Shown: in pieces, positions 7,562 to 9,541 of the stretch
How positions within the stretch are numbered: the stretch's first letter is position 1
Layout: every line of letters starts with the position of its first letter
NCBI GenBank assembly: GCA_945868195.1
Contig: CAMBLP010000083.1
Coordinates: forward strand, 1 to 9,541
Source of the DNA: Bordetella parapertussis
GTDB taxonomy: Bacteria > Pseudomonadota > Gammaproteobacteria > Burkholderiales > Burkholderiaceae_B
DNA length: 9,541 nt
Reading direction: 5' to 3'
The notes under the pieces: generated by a model
Database searches by the model: none
Seen by the model: only the letters and a program-made list of their open reading frames with translations
Told to the model about the DNA's origin: nothing
Program-made: the position numbers and the translations under genes

Positions 7562-7990
7562 TTAAAATTCGAGGGGCTGTGGCTGTTGGGCAGAGTGCGG
7601 ATGCTCGGCACCCGCATAGACCTTCAGCTTTTTAATCATCGCATAACCCAAAGGACCCTTGGGCAACATGCCCTTGACGGCCTTCTGGACTGCACGACCC
7701 GGAAAACGCTCTTGCATTTTTGCAAAGTTCGTTTCGCGAATACCACCTGGGTATGTCGTGTGACGGAAATATTTTTTGTCTTGAGACTTATTACCGGTTA
7801 CGACGATCTCAGAGGCGTTGATGATGACGATGTAATCGCCCGTATCAACGTGTGGCGTGAATTCTGGTTTGTGTTTACCGCGCAAACGGCGTGCGACTTC
7901 GCTGGCCACACGACCGAGGACTTTACCCTTCGCGTCAATCACGAACCAGTCACGCTTGACTTCATGCGGCTTGGCCACAAATGTCTTCAT
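7562..7990 (-). CDS. rplM: 50S ribosomal protein L13 (uL13), 142 aa
   Basis: uL13 is an early-assembly protein of the large subunit. Family hallmarks are [19 protein letters not shown] (15-33), [23 protein letters not shown] (37-59), [12 protein letters not shown] (72-83) and MLPKGPLG (108-115). Length is exactly that of most bacteria. The ATG at 7990 has AGGA (7998-8001) at 7-base spacing. A second SD-like GGAGG lies further upstream at 8011-8015, partly inside a small hairpin. It is the first gene of the rplM-rpsI operon, preceded by a leader of about 150 bases. In E. coli this operon is autoregulated by L13 at the leader; whether this leader does the same is not known. Confidence 0.99.
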   Translation of the reverse strand: MKTFVAKPHEVKRDWFVIDAKGKVLGRVASEVARRLRGKHKPEFTPHVDTGDYIVIINASEIVVTGNKSQDKKYFRHTTYPGGIRETNFAKMQERFPGRAVQKAVKGMLPKGPLGYAMIKKLKVYAGAEHPHSAQQPQPLEF

Positions 7991-8143
7991 GATTGGATCC
8001 TAATAAATTCCCTCCAGGACCATCCCGGAAAGACTCCCCTGATTTTTATAAAAACAATATGCCAATGCGTTGTTACCCGCCCGTGCATACGCCCACAAAA
8101 ACCAAAGTAATCACTCCCAAAAGGAGTTATTACTCGGGGAAAG
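7991..8143 (-). promoter_or_regulatory. Structured 5' leader of the rplM-rpsI operon
   Basis: About 150 bases lie between the predicted transcription start and the rplM ATG, long for a ribosomal protein gene with no upstream gene in the operon. It contains a 27-base hairpin near the 5' end (8107-8133), a perfect 12-base AT palindrome (TTTTTATAAAAA, 8043-8054), a second small hairpin (8013-8029) that overlaps a spare GGAGG, and the true SD at 7998-8001. The hexamer GGGAGT occurs twice on the transcript (8113-8118 and 8033-8038), so the ACTCC arm of the first hairpin could pair with either copy. These are the ingredients of an autogenous control leader; function is inferred. Confidence 0.5.
8107..8133 (-). 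promoter_or_regulatory. Leader hairpin followed by U tracts (possible attenuator or L13 site)
   Basis: On the rplM transcript the arms GTAATAACTCCT and GGGAGTGATTAC pair at 11 of 12 positions (one A-G mismatch, one G-U) around a TTT loop. The RNA continues with UUUGGUUUUUG, giving an attenuator-like hairpin plus interrupted U tract, starting only about 10-15 bases after the predicted transcription start. The stem is AT-rich at its base, so it would be a weak terminator at most. Confidence 0.5.
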
Positions 8144-8149
8144 CCTTTG

Positions 8150-8179
8150 ATTCTACAACAAAATCCGCCCATAAGCCAA
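8150..8179 (-). promoter_or_regulatory. rplM promoter (TTGGCT - 18 bases - TAGAAT)
   Basis: TAGAAT (8155-8150) matches 5 of 6 positions of the -10 box, and TTGGCT (8179-8174) matches 4 of 6 of the -35 box, with an 18-base spacer. The -35 box abuts the pmbA stop codon at 8180-8182. Transcription should start near 8143. This is the best sigma-70-type promoter in the window and is where the constitutive ribosomal operon needs one. Confidence 0.7.
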
Positions 8180-9541
8180 CTAGATGCCCGCAACCGCCAT
8201 ACGCTCAATCAGGATCGAGCCCGTTGTTTTGCTGCCTCGCGTGATCGCATCGGCACCCACCGCCACGATTTGGGCAAACATATCCTTCAAATTACCGGCA
8301 ATTGTGATTTCCTCGACGGCGTGCTGGATTTCCCCATTTTGGACCCAGTAACCAAATGCCCCACGCGAATAGTCGCCCGTCACATAGTTGACGCCCTGAC
8401 CGATCAACTCGGTCACCAAGAGCCCAGTGCCCATTTTGCGCAACATCGCCTGAAAATCGTCTTTTTTATGCGTCTGCGAGGAACGCAATACGAGGTTGTG
8501 GGAGCCGCCCGCATTGCCCGTTGTCACCATGCCAAGCTTGCGCGCCGTATACGTCGAGAGAAAATACCCCTGCAATACGCCGGCGCGAATGACCTCACGC
8601 GCGTGCGTTTTGACGCCTTCCTCATCAAAAGGAGAACTGCCCATCGCCCCCTTGATATGGGGATCCTCGTGGACACTGATATGCGTTGGGAAAAGTTGAC
8701 GACCAAGCGAGTCCAGCAAAAAGCTCGTTTGACGATAGAGCGCGCCCCCGCTCGTGGCATGCGTCAGCGCCCCAAGCAATCCCAGCGCCAAAGGCGCTTC
8801 GAACAACACGGGAAAATGCCCTGTTGGGATTCTCTTGGCCGATAAGCGCGCCAGCGCCCGCTCGGCGGCATAGCGACCCACGGCGGCCGGATCTGCCAGT
8901 CGGTCCGCACGGCGATCACTGGTGTACCAATAGTCACGCTGCATTGAGTGCCCGCGACCAGCAATAGGAGACACGGACAAACCGTGCCTCGAATAGGCAT
9001 AGCCATCTAGAAATCCGCGTGAATTTCCTAGAACGAAATGGCCCTCGTGGGTATCGACGCCCGCCCCCTCGGTATTAGTGATGCGCTTATCGGTGGCCAG
9101 TGCAGCACGCTCGGCCTCCACAGCAAGTCTTGTGGCTTCTTCGACGGTCAACGCCCAAGGATGATGCAGTTGCAGGTTATTTTTGACACCTATGGCCAAC
9201 TGATCGGCCTCAGGTAGCCCTGCGGCGGGATCTTCTGCCGTATAGCGCGCAATGTGCCAAGCCGCCTCAACCGTTTCGCGTAACGCTTTGGTGGAAAAAT
9301 CGGACGTCGAGGCAGAACCACGGCGCTGCCCGGCAAACACCGTCACATCGAGCGATCGATCGCGCGTCTGCTCGACCGTTTCGACGTGGCCCTTGCGGAC
9401 AGACACGGCCAAGCCACGCCCCTCAGAAACCTCGGCAGCAGCGTCACTCGCACCCAGACCTTGAGCATGTTTGAGCGCCTGAGTCACTAAATCTTCGAAA
9501 ATCGGTCGATTTTGAGCAACTGGAAGAAAAGAATTTGATGT
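8180..9541 (-). CDS. pmbA: Metalloprotease-associated protein PmbA/TldE (N-terminus beyond right edge)
   Basis: TldE (PmbA) is the non-catalytic partner of the zinc protease TldD. The pair processes microcin B17 in E. coli and degrades unfolded peptides such as the CcdA antitoxin. The 453 visible residues cover nearly the whole family length. Recognisable segments are TVEQTRDRSLDVTVFAGQ, GSASTSDFS, WHIARYTAEDP, NSRGFLDGY, RDYWYTSDR, TSGGALYRQTSFLLDSLG, TGNAGGSHNLVLRS, GTGLLVTELIGQGVNYVTGDYSRGA and the C-terminal VGAD-TRGSKTTGSILIE. No HExxxH zinc motif is seen, as expected for TldE as opposed to TldD. A GTG at 9487 could serve as a start, but the frame stays open to the edge and upstream residues (VAQNRPIFEDLV) fit the family N-terminus, so the true start lies a few codons outside. 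The rplM promoter follows immediately. Confidence 0.95.
   Translation of the reverse strand, partial: TSNSFLPVAQNRPIFEDLVTQALKHAQGLGASDAAAEVSEGRGLAVSVRKGHVETVEQTRDRSLDVTVFAGQRRGSASTSDFSTKALRETVEAAWHIARYTAEDPAAGLPEADQLAIGVKNNLQLHHPWALTVEEATRLAVEAERAALATDKRITNTEGAGVDTHEGHFVLGNSRGFLDGYAYSRHGLSVSPIAGRGHSMQRDYWYTSDRRADRLADPAAVGRYAAERALARLSAKRIPTGHFPVLFEAPLALGLLGALTHATSGGALYRQTSFLLDSLGRQLFPTHISVHEDPHIKGAMGSSPFDEEGVKTHAREVIRAGVLQGYFLSTYTARKLGMVTTGNAGGSHNLVLRSSQTHKKDDFQAMLRKMGTGLLVTELIGQGVNYVTGDYSRGAFGYWVQNGEIQHAVEEITIAGNLKDMFAQIVAVGADAITRGSKTTGSILIERMAVAGI

Noticed and set aside
7196..8110. A 304-codon plus-strand open frame antisense to rpsI and rplM
   Set aside because: It lies wholly opposite two highly conserved ribosomal genes; its length comes from the codon bias of the real genes. 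It has no SD, no domain I recognise, and runs through both start regions.
8147..8845. A 232-codon plus-strand open frame antisense to pmbA
   Set aside because: It is the complement of a clear TldE coding sequence, starts within the rplM promoter and shows no recognisable protein.
9352..9363. Perfect palindrome GCGATCGATCGC
   Set aside because: It is inside conserved pmbA coding sequence (DRSLDV), occurs once, and is easily produced by CGA/TCG codons.

Overview
The window reads as an ordinary chromosomal housekeeping segment of a betaproteobacterium, most likely Burkholderiales and close to Alcaligenaceae (Bordetella/Achromobacter/Advenella-like). The TyrS, ArgC, ErpA, PmbA and SerA-type core sequences resemble what I recall of Bordetella proteins, and the gene order is a known betaproteobacterial cluster. 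By eye the GC content is moderate, lower than in Bordetella. The genus is inference. I see no mobile element, CRISPR array, tRNA or rRNA, and no cluster that looks like an undescribed system.

Layout, left to right: the first 195 codons of glyA (minus, runs off the left edge); tyrS (minus); a 204-base divergent intergenic region; an M23 murein endopeptidase gene and anmK (plus, 15 bases apart, probably one transcript); a 33-base convergent gap; erpA (minus); a single-membrane-pass coiled-coil protein of the DUF6776 type (minus); argC (minus); a strong rho-independent terminator with T/A tracts on both sides; rpsI and rplM (minus, one operon); a roughly 150-base structured rplM leader with a recognisable promoter; and pmbA/tldE (minus, runs off the right edge only a few codons short of its start).

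How the genes fit together: rplM-rpsI is the usual L13-S9 ribosomal operon, driven from a promoter whose -35 box directly abuts the pmbA stop codon and closed by the terminator before argC. argC and the DUF6776 gene are tightly coupled (the SD of the second begins inside the argC stop codon), and erpA lies 99 bases further on with its own candidate promoter. The M23 endopeptidase and AnmK form a cell-wall pair: one cuts peptidoglycan cross-links, the other recycles anhydro-MurNAc.

The points most worth a second look are regulatory: the rplM leader hairpin, the dyads and SD-adjacent hairpin upstream of erpA, two TTG starts (anmK and the DUF6776 gene), and the absence of the bactofilin gene that I expect between the DUF6776 gene and erpA in related genomes.
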